Notes: generated by a model not told the origin, from the letters alone. Numbered from the stretch's first letter, positions 51,798 to 60,768 are shown. The stretch is DNA of 64,000 bases from JBGTFE01 sp041747435 (GCA_041747435.1 JBGTFE010000090.1:1-64000), one strand, 5' to 3'. Translations and numbers: made by a program.

Positions 51798-54700
51798 ATG
51801 GATTTTTCTGCGAAAAAAGATATCGAACTTCGGCGTCTGGCGAACGAGATCAAAAGCGAAACGCGCGTAATTTCATTGAGCGGTTTGACGTCGATCGCGT
51901 CGAAGGCATTCGTCTTATCTGAGCTTCGCAAAGAGACGAACAAAACTTTTGCCGTTGTCACCGATTCGAACAAAGACGCCGAAACATGGGAATGCGACCT
52001 GGAATTTTTCAATTCCAAATTCCAAATTCCAAATTCCACGTCTCAAGAAACAGCTGGAATCCGGAATCTGGAATCTGGAATCTTAACTCTTCCGGCTTTT
52101 GAATCGGATGTTTATGCAAACGTTTCGCCGCATGCCGAAACGCAGGAAAAACGCGCGCTCGCGCTTTGGAATTTGACGCATTCACAGCCCGCGTTTCTAA
52201 TTCTGTCCGCGAGAGCTTTGATCACAAAAACGCTTTCGCCCGAAGAATCAGCAAAGCTTGGCGCGCGTTTGAAACGCGACGAAGATTTCGCGCCCGATGA
52301 GCTTTTGGAAAAACTCGCCGCGTGCGGATATGTGCGCGAAGAGCCGATAAAAAATATCGGTGAGTTTTCGGTTCGCGGCGGAATAATCGATGTTTGGTCG
52401 CCCGACGCGGAAAATCCCGTACGAATCGAATTTTTTGGCGACACCGTCGATTCGATCCGCGAATTTGACGCTGATACGCAGCTTTCTGTCGGACAGTTAA
52501 AAGAAACGCGACTCGCGCCGATGCGCGAATTCACGGCAAACGCTCAGGAATTTAAGGATTGGGCTTTTTTTGCGCGCGAGAGATTTGCGGATGAAAAATA
52601 TGCGCGCGCCTTGCTCGATCGCACTCAGTTTGCCGATGAAGGCGAAGACTTTCCCGGCTGGGAATTTCTGTTTCCGCTCGCGCAACCGCGCGCATCAAGC
52701 ATTTTTGAGTTTTTATCAGACTGCGTTTTTGTCATCGACGAACCAACGATCGTCGAGCGATCTTTGGTTTCATTTTATGAGAATTTGCAAAAGCATTATG
52801 TCCAGATCATGGACGCGGACGAGATCGCGCTCGAGCCAAACGAGCTTTTCCTAAGCGGCGAAAACCTGCGCCAAAAATTAGACGCACAAAAACGTTTAGA
52901 GCTTCGTGCGCTCGGCAAAACTGCAGCAAAGACGGATGAAGAGTTTCTTTTGTCAGAACCATCTGCGTCAGCGGATGGTAAAAACCTTGCGTTTCGACCG
53001 CCCGCTAACGCAGGCGGTTCTGACAAAACGCCGCTGTTCCTTTTTCCAACAGCAGAAAAATCATCCGATCTTGAAATTATTTCGCGTTCCACGCGCAGGT
53101 TTCACGGAGAAGTTCGCGAATTTGCAGTCGAATTGAAGTCTCAGGCGAACGCGCGAACTTCGCAGCGAACGATCGTTTTGCAATCGAACGGATTAGCCGA
53201 GCGATTATCGGAAATCCTGCGCGATTATGATGTTTCTTTGCCGACGGAATCGCTCTTGATCGGCGATCTGTCGAGCGGTTTTGAAATTCCCGCGTTTGAT
53301 CTTGCAGTTCAGACCGAGACGGATATTTTTGGCGAGATTACCCAGCACGACCTTCCGAAAACAAAGGACAAGCGGCGACGGACAAAAACATCGGCGTTCA
53401 TTTCCGACTTTCGCGATCTGAAAACCGGCGATTTTGTTGTTCACGTCGATCACGGCATCGGGCGTTTCGAAGGCTTGGAAACTATTTCCGCTCAAGGCTC
53501 CGAGCGCGAATTTATGCTGCTCGTCTATGCCGATAACGCGCGGCTTTTTGTTCCGGTCGAACGTCTCGATCTCGTTTCGCGATATTCGTCCGGCGAAGCT
53601 GCACAGCCGGCGCTCGATCGGCTCGGCGGACTCGGCTGGCAAAAGACGAAGGCAAAAGCCAAACGCGCGATGCGCGATATGGCGGATGAGCTTTTGCGGC
53701 TTTATGCCGAGCGAAAATTGATCCGCGGGTTCGCTTTTTCCGCCGACAGCCCATGGCAAAACGAGTTTGAAGATGCTTTTCCGTATCAATTGACGACCGA
53801 TCAGGCGGCGACGATCGAAGACATGAAAACGGATATGGAAACTCCAATTCCAATGGACAGACTGGTTGTCGGCGACGTCGGCTACGGCAAAACGGAGGTT
53901 GCGATGCGCGGCGCGTTCAAAGCCGTGATGGACGGAAAACAAGTTGCCGTGCTTACGCCGACGACAGTTCTTGCTTACCAGCATTTTGAAAGCTTCAAAC
54001 AGCGTTTCGCGGCATTTCCCGCGAAGATCGAGCTTCTTTCGCGTTTTCGCTCAAAAAAAGAGCAAAAACAAGTCGTCGATGCGGCGGAAAAAGGCGAAGT
54101 CGATATTCTGATCGGCACGCACCGGATCTTGTCGAACGATGTCAAGATGTCAAAGCTCGGGCTGATAGTTGTTGACGAAGAACAGCGCTTTGGCGTCGCG
54201 CATAAAGAAAAATTAAAGCATTTGAAAAAGAAGGTCGATGTTCTCACGCTTTCAGCGACGCCGATTCCGCGCACGCTGAATATGTCTCTGCTCGGAATGC
54301 GCGATATGTCCGTGATCGAAACGCCGCCGCGCGATCGTCTTGCGATCAACACGCAGGTCGTGCAATTTTCGGAAGGCGTGATCAAATCGGCGATCGAATT
54401 GGAATTGGCGCGAAACGGTCAGGTGTTTTTCGTCCATAATCGCGTCGAAACGATCGAAACCATCGCCGCGCATATCAAAAAGATCGTGCCGAATGCGCGG
54501 ATCGTCATCGCGCACGGGCAGATGAACGAAAAGGAAATGGAAAACGCCGTGCTGGATTTTGTCGCGTATAAATACGATGTTCTCGTCGCGACAACGATCA
54601 TCGAAAACGGCATCGATATTCCGCGCGCGAATACGATCATCATAAATCGCGCCGACAATTACGGTTTGTCGCAGCTTTATCAATTACGCGGACGCGTCGG

Positions 54701-55397
54701 GCGGTCAAATCGCCGCGCTTACGCATATCTTCTGATTCCTTCAGAACTCGAATTAACCCCGATCGCGCGTCGACGTCTTTCGGCAATTCGCGAATTCTCC
54801 GATCTTGGCGCCGGTTTTCGCATCGCGGCGCTCGATCTCGAACTTCGCGGCGCGGGAAACATTCTCGGCGGGCATCAATCCGGTCATCTCGATACGCTTG
54901 GCTTTGATCTTTACACAAAAATGCTCGAGCGCACGATCGCCGAAATTCGCGGCGACGAGATAGAAGACGAAACAAGCGTTTCGATAAACTTGGGCGTTGA
55001 TGTCGCGATTCCGCAGGAATACATCGGCGAAACTTCGCAGCGTTTGAGAACTTACAAACGTATTTCTTCCGCCGCGTCGGAAACGGAATTGCACGAGATC
55101 TATGCTGAAATTCAGGATCGCTATGGGCGAATTCCTCAGCCGGTCGAAAATTTGTTTGAATATGCGCGCGTGAGAAAGACGGCGGAAAGAATGCACATCG
55201 TTTCTATAGATAAAACAAAAGAAGGCTTTGCGATAAAATTAGCCGAAAACGCAAAGGTTTCGCCGGAAAAACTGATGAAGTTTGTCGCGGAAAATAATGA
55301 TGCGTCGTTTAGTCCGAACGGAATTTTGCGCGTTGCGGCGACGCAAGAAAATTTGATCGAAGCCGCGCGGAAAGTTTTGGAAGAGATTAGTTTTTAG
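51798..55397 (+). CDS. mfd: Transcription-repair coupling factor with two repeat-derived insertions
   Basis: Mfd releases stalled RNA polymerase and recruits UvrA. The 1199-residue protein has the UvrB-like N-terminal part (LPAFESDVYANVSPHAETQ, GGIIDVWSPDAENPVRIEFF), the RNA-polymerase-interacting domain (TGDFVVHVDHGIGRFEGLE, ~544), the RecG-like translocase with Walker A GDVGYGKTE (~690) and VVDEEQRFGV (~790), and the C-terminal TRCF domain. Two stretches do not belong to the family pattern: ~71-96 (SKFQIPNSTSQETAG), encoded by an ATTCC/GGAAT repeat, and ~382-412 (SEPSASADGKNLAFRPPANA), encoded by a REP doublet. Both preserve the frame. The ATG at 51798 is preferred to a TTG at 51792. Confidence 0.94.
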   Translation: MDFSAKKDIELRRLANEIKSETRVISLSGLTSIASKAFVLSELRKETNKTFAVVTDSNKDAETWECDLEFFNSKFQIPNSTSQETAGIRNLESGILTLPAFESDVYANVSPHAETQEKRALALWNLTHSQPAFLILSARALITKTLSPEESAKLGARLKRDEDFAPDELLEKLAACGYVREEPIKNIGEFSVRGGIIDVWSPDAENPVRIEFFGDTVDSIREFDADTQLSVGQLKETRLAPMREFTANAQEFKDWAFFARERFADEKYARALLDRTQFADEGEDFPGWEFLFPLAQPRASSIFEFLSDCVFVIDEPTIVERSLVSFYENLQKHYVQIMDADEIALEPNELFLSGENLRQKLDAQKRLELRALGKTAAKTDEEFLLSEPSASADGKNLAFRPPANAGGSDKTPLFLFPTAEKSSDLEIISRSTRRFHGEVREFAVELKSQANARTSQRTIVLQSNGLAERLSEILRDYDVSLPTESLLIGDLSSGFEIPAFDLAVQTETDIFGEITQHDLPKTKDKRRRTKTSAFISDFRDLKTGDFVVHVDHGIGRFEGLETISAQGSEREFMLLVYADNARLFVPVERLDLVSRYSSGEAAQPALDRLGGLGWQKTKAKAKRAMRDMADELLRLYAERKLIRGFAFSADSPWQNEFEDAFPYQLTTDQAATIEDMKTDMETPIPMDRLVVGDVGYGKTEVAMRGAFKAVMDGKQVAVLTPTTVLAYQHFESFKQRFAAFPAKIELLSRFRSKKEQKQVVDAAEKGEVDILIGTHRILSNDVKMSKLGLIVVDEEQRFGVAHKEKLKHLKKKVDVLTLSATPIPRTLNMSLLGMRDMSVIETPPRDRLAINTQVVQFSEGVIKSAIELELARNGQVFFVHNRVETIETIAAHIKKIVPNARIVIAHGQMNEKEMENAVLDFVAYKYDVLVATTIIENGIDIPRANTIIINRADNYGLSQLYQLRGRVGRSNRRAYAYLLIPSELELTPIARRRLSAIREFSDLGAGFRIAALDLELRGAGNILGGHQSGHLDTLGFDLYTKMLERTIAEIRGDEIEDETSVSINLGVDVAIPQEYIGETSQRLRTYKRISSAASETELHEIYAEIQDRYGRIPQPVENLFEYARVRKTAERMHIVSIDKTKEGFAIKLAENAKVSPEKLMKFVAENNDASFSPNGILRVAATQENLIEAARKVLEEISF
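52011..52083 (+). repeat. ATTCC/GGAAT inverted repeat inside mfd
   Basis: Three copies of AATTCCA on the left and GGAATCTGGAATCT tandems on the right face each other inside the mfd coding sequence. It encodes residues ~71-96, which lie before the conserved LPAFESD and have no counterpart expected in the family. A relative is located upstream of panB (20829-20905). Confidence 0.65.
52952..53024 (+). repeat. REP doublet inside mfd (GTCAG...CTGCG family)
   Basis: Left arm GTCAGAACCATCTGC-GTCA-GCGGATGG and, inverted, right arm GTCAGAACCGCCTGC-GTTA-GCGGGCGG. The stems CCATC/GATGG and CCGCC/GGCGG differ by compensatory changes. The 73-base element is translated as the peptide SEPSASADG...PPANAGGSD, which is nearly identical at its ends to the lysS insertion. 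Confidence 0.87.
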
Positions 55398-55520
55398 GAG
55401 CGCGGACGCTCTCGTCCGCAAAGATTGCGCAGCGATCTAAATTAAATTCAACAATTAGATTAGCCTGATCCATTTTATGAACGCTGGCGCGTTCATTGCG
55501 GACGGGGGCGTCCGCGCTCC
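55398..55520. repeat. REP doublet behind mfd (GCGGACG family)
   Basis: The element begins directly after the mfd TAG with GAGCGCGGACG-CTCT-CGTCCGC and ends with the inverted arm GCGGACG-GGGG-CGTCCGCGCTC, two bases before the end of the convergent gene. Inner hairpins GATTGC-GCA-GCGATC and GAACGC-TGG-CGCGTTC resemble the inner hairpin of the copy at 31507-31596. Confidence 0.82.
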
Positions 55521-55522
55521 AA

Positions 55523-56182
55523 TTATTCGGTGCAGTCGCCGAATTCGTTTACATCGCAAACAAAAAGTTTCGGGCAAATTTCCTTTGTTTGTCGGCGGAC
55601 GTTTTTCCAAACGGTCGAATTCGCGTATTTGTCTTTTGTCCAGCCGAGCTGTTTTCGATTTTTCCAAACAAATTCGTAAGCTTCCTTTTCGTCCGCGCCT
55701 TTCAAATGCTGCGCTTCGTGGAGAAGCACCGCGGCACGCTCAATGTCGTCTTGCGGGTATTGAAAGAAATCCGGATAGATCGTCATTATTTCAAACGGAT
55801 AATTTGTCGCCGCGTAGGCATTTTCTTCACGCGTCGAAGCATTGAGCCAATTGTCGTCGGCGCGAAAACTCGTGAGATATTTGAGCAAAAAAACTTCGGA
55901 AGAAAAACCCTTTTCATCGAGAATCTCGATCGCGCGCTTTACCTTTGCTTTTTCGTCATAATTCAGTGATTTTGAGGTAAAAAGCAGTGAAAGATAAAAG
56001 CCGAACAAGACAATTATGCAAACTGTAGCGCATGCCGTCGCGCGTTTTAGAAATTTCGATCGTAAAGACGGTTTTACGTCTGTCGAGGGAGCCGTATTGC
56101 ACGGTAATGCGCCTCCGCATCGCGTGCATTTGTTTGCGTCAGCGAAGTTTACAAGCTTACACTCGAGACATTTCTTGTTCAT
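55523..56182 (-). CDS. Membrane-anchored zinc-ribbon protein with HEAQH peptidase-like motif
   Basis: The 219-residue protein starts with a four-Cys ribbon (CLECKLVNFADANKCTRCGG), has a transmembrane helix at ~48-70 (ACATVCIIVLFGFYLSLLF) and an outer domain with LLHEAQHLKGADEKEAYEFV (~160-180). HExxH followed by a downstream Glu in KEAYE is the usual layout of gluzincin-like metallopeptidases, so zinc peptidase activity is plausible. Two Cys pairs near the C-terminus (CPKLFVCDVNEFGDC) may form disulfides. No neighbour suggests a substrate. It shares the ribbon-plus-helix layout with the proteins at 1250-6957. Confidence 0.75.
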   Translation of the reverse strand: MNKKCLECKLVNFADANKCTRCGGALPCNTAPSTDVKPSLRSKFLKRATACATVCIIVLFGFYLSLLFTSKSLNYDEKAKVKRAIEILDEKGFSSEVFLLKYLTSFRADDNWLNASTREENAYAATNYPFEIMTIYPDFFQYPQDDIERAAVLLHEAQHLKGADEKEAYEFVWKNRKQLGWTKDKYANSTVWKNVRRQTKEICPKLFVCDVNEFGDCTE

Positions 56183-56359
56183 AAATCAAAAAAAGAGCCC
56201 GCGGCTCTTATGTTTAAAAACTTCCAATTGAATCTTTTTCCATAAATCGAAGTCCAAAATAAACTCGCGGAAAGATTCGCGCATCAAACGTTTCAAGTTG
56301 CATAATTCCGTTATTCGCGTGTTATGATTTCCCTTTGATTTTATTTAAGGAGCAAAAAG

Positions 56360-57439
56360 GTGAGACTTTTCAAATCCGCAATTCTTTTGATTGCAATCTT
56401 ATTTTTATTAAATTTTTCAATTCCCGCTCAGGAAACTGAGCTGAAAGTTGTAGATGAAGTGATCGCGCAGATCAACGACAACGTTTTGACCCTCTCCGGA
56501 GTAAACCGCGAAATTAAAGAGATCGTCGGGGCATTGATCGAGCAGGGCAAAACGCGCGAGCAGGCGGAAGCCGAGGTGGAAGGCAAAAGAGCCGAGCTGA
56601 TCGCTAGTCTCATTAATGATGAACTGGTGCTGCAAAAAGGTAAGGAACTTGGCGTTGAGTCTGACGTCGAAGCCGAGATCAACCAGCGTCTTTTGCAAAA
56701 AATGAAGGAGCTGAACCTAAAATCGCTCGATAAACTTTATGATGCGATGCGCGAGTCAAACGTTGATCCCGACCAGATCCGCGATATCTGGCGTAAACAG
56801 CTGACTCGCGATTTTGTGCTCCAGCGCGAAGTCGATTCGAAAGTCTATTTCGGCTGGGCGTCAAGAGAAATCAAGGATTATTACGAAAAAAACAAGTCAA
56901 AATTTCTTAAACCGGAAACCGTCGAGCTGAGTGAAATTTTCCTAAGCTTTGCCGGGCGGGATGAAGATGCGGTAAAGGAAAAAGCAAAACAGCTGATCAA
57001 ACAGGCGCGTGAAGGCGCGGACTTTGTAAAACTCGTGATGGAAAATTCCGAGCGCGAAGACAGGGCGCAAACGAAAGGCAGCGTCGGGAAATTCACATAC
57101 GAACAACTCAAAGAAGTCAGCGAAAAGTTCGTAGCGCCGGTGAAGGCGGCAAAAAAAGGCGACGTAACCGAGCCGATAATTTTGGATGAAGGAATCGAAA
57201 TTTTGCGCGTTGATGAGCGCATCGCGGCGAGCACAGAGGCGAGTTTTGACGAGACTGAAGTTCGCCGAATGATGACGCTCGAAAAAATTCCCGCCGAACG
57301 TAAAAATTATTTCGTAAAGCTTCGCAACGACGCATATATAAAGATCAACGAAGCATACCGTCCGATCGTTTCGCCCGTGCTTTATGCCGAGGAAAGAAAA
57401 TCGGACGATAAAAAGGAAAACGATAAAAAATCGAACTAG
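56360..57439 (+). CDS. SurA-like periplasmic peptidyl-prolyl isomerase
   Basis: A GTG start at 56360 is set by AAGGAGCAAAAA. The 359-residue protein has a signal peptide (LLIAILFLLNFSIPAQ), the SurA N-domain (VDEVIAQINDNVLTLSGVNR, LINDELVLQKGKELGV) and one parvulin-type region (~180-285; VELSEIFLSF, REGADFVKLVMENSEREDRA, DEGIEILRVDER). SurA escorts outer-membrane proteins across the periplasm. The C-terminal tail is Lys/Asp-rich. E. coli SurA has two parvulin domains; this has one, as is common outside Proteobacteria. Confidence 0.88.
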   Translation: MRLFKSAILLIAILFLLNFSIPAQETELKVVDEVIAQINDNVLTLSGVNREIKEIVGALIEQGKTREQAEAEVEGKRAELIASLINDELVLQKGKELGVESDVEAEINQRLLQKMKELNLKSLDKLYDAMRESNVDPDQIRDIWRKQLTRDFVLQREVDSKVYFGWASREIKDYYEKNKSKFLKPETVELSEIFLSFAGRDEDAVKEKAKQLIKQAREGADFVKLVMENSEREDRAQTKGSVGKFTYEQLKEVSEKFVAPVKAAKKGDVTEPIILDEGIEILRVDERIAASTEASFDETEVRRMMTLEKIPAERKNYFVKLRNDAYIKINEAYRPIVSPVLYAEERKSDDKKENDKKSN

Positions 57440-57466
57440 GATAACGAAAACTAAAAAGCTGAGAAC

Positions 57467-57502
57467 CGGAAAATGGTGAAATATTTGCTATTTTCCGTTT
57501 TT
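57467..57502 (+). terminator. Terminator behind the SurA-like gene
   Basis: CGGAAAAT (57467-57474) pairs with ATTTTCCG (57490-57497), followed by five T residues. The loop of 15 bases is long but the perfect stem and T tract make it a fair candidate. Confidence 0.6.
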
Positions 57503-57519
57503 CAATTTCTACTGGATCC

Positions 57520-57795
57520 ATGCGTCTCGATCTGTTTCTAAAATCCAGCCGATTGTGCCCACGGCGTTCCGTGGCTCAGAAATTTTGCGACGCAAGCCTC
57601 GTAAAAGTTAATGGCATAACGGCAAAATCCTCAAAAGAGATCAAATCCGGCGACGAGATCGAGATAAAACGCGGCAATCGTTTGACTACGCTTCGCGTTG
57701 CGAAAATTCCGGATAAAAAACAGATTTCGCGCGCCGAAAGCCCGGATCTTTTCGAAATTATCTCAGAAGAAATTTTGGAAGAAGAGAATTTTTAA
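57520..57795 (+). CDS. S4-domain RNA-binding protein (Hsp15/RqcP-like)
   Basis: The 91-residue protein is almost entirely one S4 RNA-binding domain (MRLDLFLKSSRLCPRRSVAQ, VKVNGITAKSSKEIKSGDEI) with a short acidic tail. Hsp15 (HslR) and RqcP are single-S4 proteins that bind stalled 50S-nascent chain complexes; which one this matches cannot be decided by eye. Its stop overlaps the convergent pdxH gene by 4 bases. Confidence 0.85.
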   Translation: MRLDLFLKSSRLCPRRSVAQKFCDASLVKVNGITAKSSKEIKSGDEIEIKRGNRLTTLRVAKIPDKKQISRAESPDLFEIISEEILEEENF

Positions 57796-58454
57796 GGGCA
57801 AAGGCGCTCGATCTTCCAGCCGCTTTTTTGTTTTGTGTAGCGCAAACGGTTGTGCAGGCGATTCTTCCCGCCTTGCCAAAATTCAAATAAATCCGGCTTT
57901 ACGACAAATCCGCCCCAAAATTCCGGACACGGAACTTCTTTTCCGGCAAAACGCTTTTCCATTTCCGCAATTCTTTTTTCCAGTTGCTTGCGGTCTTTTA
58001 TCGCGCTGCTTTGCGCCGAAGCCCACGCACCGATCTGGCTTTCGCGCGGACGCGTGGCGAAATAATTTTCGGAAAGCCTGCGGCTTGCACGTAAAATTTC
58101 GCCTTCGATGCGAACTTGTCTTTCGACCTTCGCCCAGAAAAACAAAAGCGAAACGCGCGGATTTGCAGCGATCTCCGCGCTTTTTTGTGAATCGTAATTC
58201 GTATAAAACACAAAACCTTTGCGATCGAATCCGCGCAGCAAGACGATTCTCGAAGCCGGTCTTCCGTCTTTTGTCGCTGTCGATAACGTCATTGCGTTTG
58301 GCTCATCGGCTTCCGCTGCGATCGCTTCCGCCATCCAGATCTCGAACTGCTCGAGCGGATTTCGTTTGGCGGTCGCTTTTTCGAGCCTTCTTGATGCGTA
58401 TTCGCGCCGCAAAGCGTAAATATGATCCGTCGTTTTGTTCGTTTTATCTGTCAT
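57792..58454 (-). CDS. pdxH: Pyridoxamine 5'-phosphate oxidase
   Basis: PdxH oxidises pyridoxamine or pyridoxine 5'-phosphate to pyridoxal phosphate with FMN. The 220-residue protein shows FEIWMAEAIAAEADEPNAMT, SRIVLLRGFDRKGFVFYTNY, RVSLLFFWAKVERQVRIEG, SRRLSENYFATRPRESQIGA, CPEFWGGFVVKPDLFEFWQ and RLHNRLRYTKQ at the C-terminus, all diagnostic. Its start overlaps the end of the upstream membrane-protein gene by 11 bases. Confidence 0.95.
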   Translation of the reverse strand: MTDKTNKTTDHIYALRREYASRRLEKATAKRNPLEQFEIWMAEAIAAEADEPNAMTLSTATKDGRPASRIVLLRGFDRKGFVFYTNYDSQKSAEIAANPRVSLLFFWAKVERQVRIEGEILRASRRLSENYFATRPRESQIGAWASAQSSAIKDRKQLEKRIAEMEKRFAGKEVPCPEFWGGFVVKPDLFEFWQGGKNRLHNRLRYTKQKSGWKIERLCP

Positions 58455-59202
58455 CGATCGATTCAGCCGGAAGCAAAAATAATCCTATCAAATAAAAGAC
58501 GATCGCAAAAAATTGAATGTATCCGGTGCCCGCTGCGAACCGCGGAAGATCGAGCGCCCATGTAAACGCTTCCCTGCCTGGATTCTGGAAAATTCCCTGC
58601 AGCCAGCCGTCGCTCGCGGGCGCGGTAAGACTCGTTAAAATCAAATATTTGACGATGAACGCAAGACCGAACATCGCGCCAAGGCTTTTCAAAAGCTTTT
58701 TCGGGTCGAAATCGGCGAAAAGATTGGTCCAGAGCATCCAGAAAAAGCAGAACGCGATCACCCAAAAAGGTAAGCCCTGTTCGGGCAAAAGCGAATTAAA
58801 AATTTGTGCCGACGCAAAAAAAAGAGTCGTTAAAACTGCTCCGTTGGCAAGATTTTTGAGCGCCGCAAAATCTTCGGAAAACCATCCGTCGAGTTTTACC
58901 AATCTTGCGCGAGAAAAAAGAACGAGCAAGATCGCGGCGAATATCAACGCGACTAGCGGCGGTTTGAGAAAAAGAAACGCACTGTCGGCGGCGTTCAGAC
59001 GCATTCCGCCAAAAAGCGCGACCGTGAGAAAAATTAGCGGCAGAAAAAAATATTGAAGATACGATTTTTGGTTTCGCGCTTTTGGTTTTTGATGTTTTGC
59101 GGAAACTTTTGTTATCTCTTCGCCGTCGGAAACTTCCAAAAGCTCGCCGTCGACGATCTCAAGATCAGCATTCTTCATTTCTTCCGCGCGTTTCTCTACC
59201 AT
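58444..59202 (-). CDS. Multi-pass membrane protein of unknown function
   Basis: The 252-residue protein has an acidic N-terminus (~40 residues), then about six membrane helices (FFLPLIFLTVALFGGMRL, PPLVALIFAAILLVLFSR, WVIAFCFFWMLWTNLFA, LGAMFGLAFIVKYLILTSL, YIQFFAIVFYLIGLFLL). No family is recognised. It overlaps pdxH and begins directly after the stop of the next gene upstream, so the three leftward genes are probably one transcript. Confidence 0.7.
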   Translation of the reverse strand: MVEKRAEEMKNADLEIVDGELLEVSDGEEITKVSAKHQKPKARNQKSYLQYFFLPLIFLTVALFGGMRLNAADSAFLFLKPPLVALIFAAILLVLFSRARLVKLDGWFSEDFAALKNLANGAVLTTLFFASAQIFNSLLPEQGLPFWVIAFCFFWMLWTNLFADFDPKKLLKSLGAMFGLAFIVKYLILTSLTAPASDGWLQGIFQNPGREAFTWALDLPRFAAGTGYIQFFAIVFYLIGLFLLPAESIDDR

Positions 59203-59730
59203 TTATTTTCGTTCCCGCGTCAACTTCAACGGGTTAAAATCATCCGCCGTCAACTTTAAGCCTTCCTCAAATTCGTGTTTTAGCTCGGCTGGCGTTTTCA
59301 TCTTCAGATCGTCATCGCTTGAAACGAAATCTTTATCGATCACGATCACGCGATCTATTTGTTCCAAGCCTTTTTTGAAAAGTTCGTCGTCGTTGTAAAG
59401 CTTGCCAAAACCCTGTCGATAAAAGCTATATGCGATATAAAACTGCGTTCGCGGGTCGCGCTTTTCGGTGTCGGCATTTTCAAAAAAAGAACGTGCCGCC
59501 ACAAAATTGTCAGCGCGAAACGCCTTTAAACCTTCGTTGAATTTTGCTTCATCGACCGAATAAGTTCCCGTCAAGACTTGTCCTTTTGTCGCTGCGTTTT
59601 CGATCGTTTCCCGCGCCTTTATAGAAACTTCCTCCAGATTTTTCGGCGCCGCCCAGTAGAGCCACGCAACGAGAAAGCCGTAAACGGCAACTAAAACAAG
59701 GCTCAAAATTTGGATATACTTTTCTTTCAC
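59203..59730 (-). CDS. Membrane-anchored TPR-like protein
   Basis: The 175-residue protein has one N-terminal membrane helix (IQILSLVLVAVYGFLVAWLY) and a helical domain with TPR-like spacing (DEAKFNEGLKAFRADNFVAA, TQFYIAYSFYRQGFGKLYND). The remaining C-terminus is charged. Function unknown. Stop and next start are adjacent (no gap), which implies coupling with the six-helix membrane protein. Confidence 0.72.
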   Translation of the reverse strand: MKEKYIQILSLVLVAVYGFLVAWLYWAAPKNLEEVSIKARETIENAATKGQVLTGTYSVDEAKFNEGLKAFRADNFVAARSFFENADTEKRDPRTQFYIAYSFYRQGFGKLYNDDELFKKGLEQIDRVIVIDKDFVSSDDDLKMKTPAELKHEFEEGLKLTADDFNPLKLTRERK

Positions 59731-59765
59731 TGCTATAATTTTCGCTTAAAGCGCCGAATAATTCT

Positions 59766-60224
59766 ATGAAAAAGCTCGCCGTAATTTTAACACTTCTTTT
59801 TGCGTTCGCAATCGCCGCAAACGCGCAGGCGGATTGGGTCGGCGTGTACGAATTTGAAGAAAGCGGCGGCAAAACGGCGGGCGGTTCAGCGATCTTGATC
59901 ACGCATCAAATAGAAATTCGCAACACCGACAACGGTTTTCTCGCAACGATCCAAAGCAGCGGCTATCAAACTTCGCGCGATCTTGTCTGCACACTAAAAG
60001 CCGACGGCGCAAATCTTTTCTTTTATTTTGAAAGCTACGGCGAGAGTAATTCGATCGAGCCATACGCCGAAGGCGATCTTCTCTTAACACTCGAACGCAA
60101 AATCGCGAAAAAGAAGACTGAAATTCTTACATTTTGGAACAAATTCCAACCGGTGATCGCAAGCAACGAAGCGCCCGGCAAAGTTTACTTCAAGAAAATT
60201 GAGGTAAAATATAACAATAATTAG
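59766..60224 (+). CDS. Small secreted protein (DUF5991-like)
   Basis: The 152-residue protein has a signal peptide (LAVILTLLFAFAIAANAQA) and a compact beta-rich mature domain (WVGVYEFEESGGKTAGGSA, LITHQIEIRNTDNGFLATIQ). I link it to DUF5991-like periplasmic proteins with moderate confidence. No enzymatic motif is apparent. The DUF4920 gene follows after 18 bases, same strand, so they likely share a transcript. Confidence 0.7.
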   Translation: MKKLAVILTLLFAFAIAANAQADWVGVYEFEESGGKTAGGSAILITHQIEIRNTDNGFLATIQSSGYQTSRDLVCTLKADGANLFFYFESYGESNSIEPYAEGDLLLTLERKIAKKKTEILTFWNKFQPVIASNEAPGKVYFKKIEVKYNNN

Positions 60225-60242
60225 AAATTCTCAGGAGAAATA

Positions 60243-60761
60243 ATGAAAAATATTTTAAGTTTAATGATCTTGGTTCTCGCATTTTCCGTTTCAGCTTTTG
60301 CGCAAATGGAGAAAACAAAACCGACCGACAAAGATAAAACCGAGGCAATTCCCGCGGAAGGCTTTATGAAACGCGGCGCGGCGCTCGGCAAATCGAAGAA
60401 AGTTTCGCTTGCCAAAGTTTTGAAAACCCCCGCTAAATATTCGGGCAAAACAGTTCGCGTTGAAGGCGTGATAGTTCGTTCGTGCAAAATGGAAGGCTGC
60501 TGGATGGAGCTTGCGCCCGCGAAAGACGCGAAATCCGTCCGCGTTAAGATGAAAGACCACGCGTTTTTTATTCCGCTTGATTCCGCCGGCGCAACGGCGA
60601 AAGCCGAAGGCGTTTTCTCTGTGAAAACCTTGTCGAAAGAAGAGGTCAAACATATGATCGAAGAGGACGGCGCGAAATTTGACAACATCAACGCTGACGG
60701 CACCGTAACGGAAATTTCGTTTACGGCATCCGGCGTTGAACTCACCAGAGCAATTAAATAA
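60243..60761 (+). CDS. DUF4920-like secreted protein
   Basis: An AGGAG box precedes ATG 60243. After the signal peptide (ILSLMILVLAFSVSAFAQ) the mature region reads VSLAKVLKTPAKYSGKTVRV and VIVRSCKMEGCWMELAPAKD, the OB-fold pattern with CxMxGCWM that marks DUF4920; the two Cys residues could bind a metal or form a disulfide. Family members are small periplasmic proteins of unknown role. A terminator hairpin lies behind. Confidence 0.78.
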   Translation: MKNILSLMILVLAFSVSAFAQMEKTKPTDKDKTEAIPAEGFMKRGAALGKSKKVSLAKVLKTPAKYSGKTVRVEGVIVRSCKMEGCWMELAPAKDAKSVRVKMKDHAFFIPLDSAGATAKAEGVFSVKTLSKEEVKHMIEEDGAKFDNINADGTVTEISFTASGVELTRAIK

Positions 60762-60768
60762 TTTTAGT

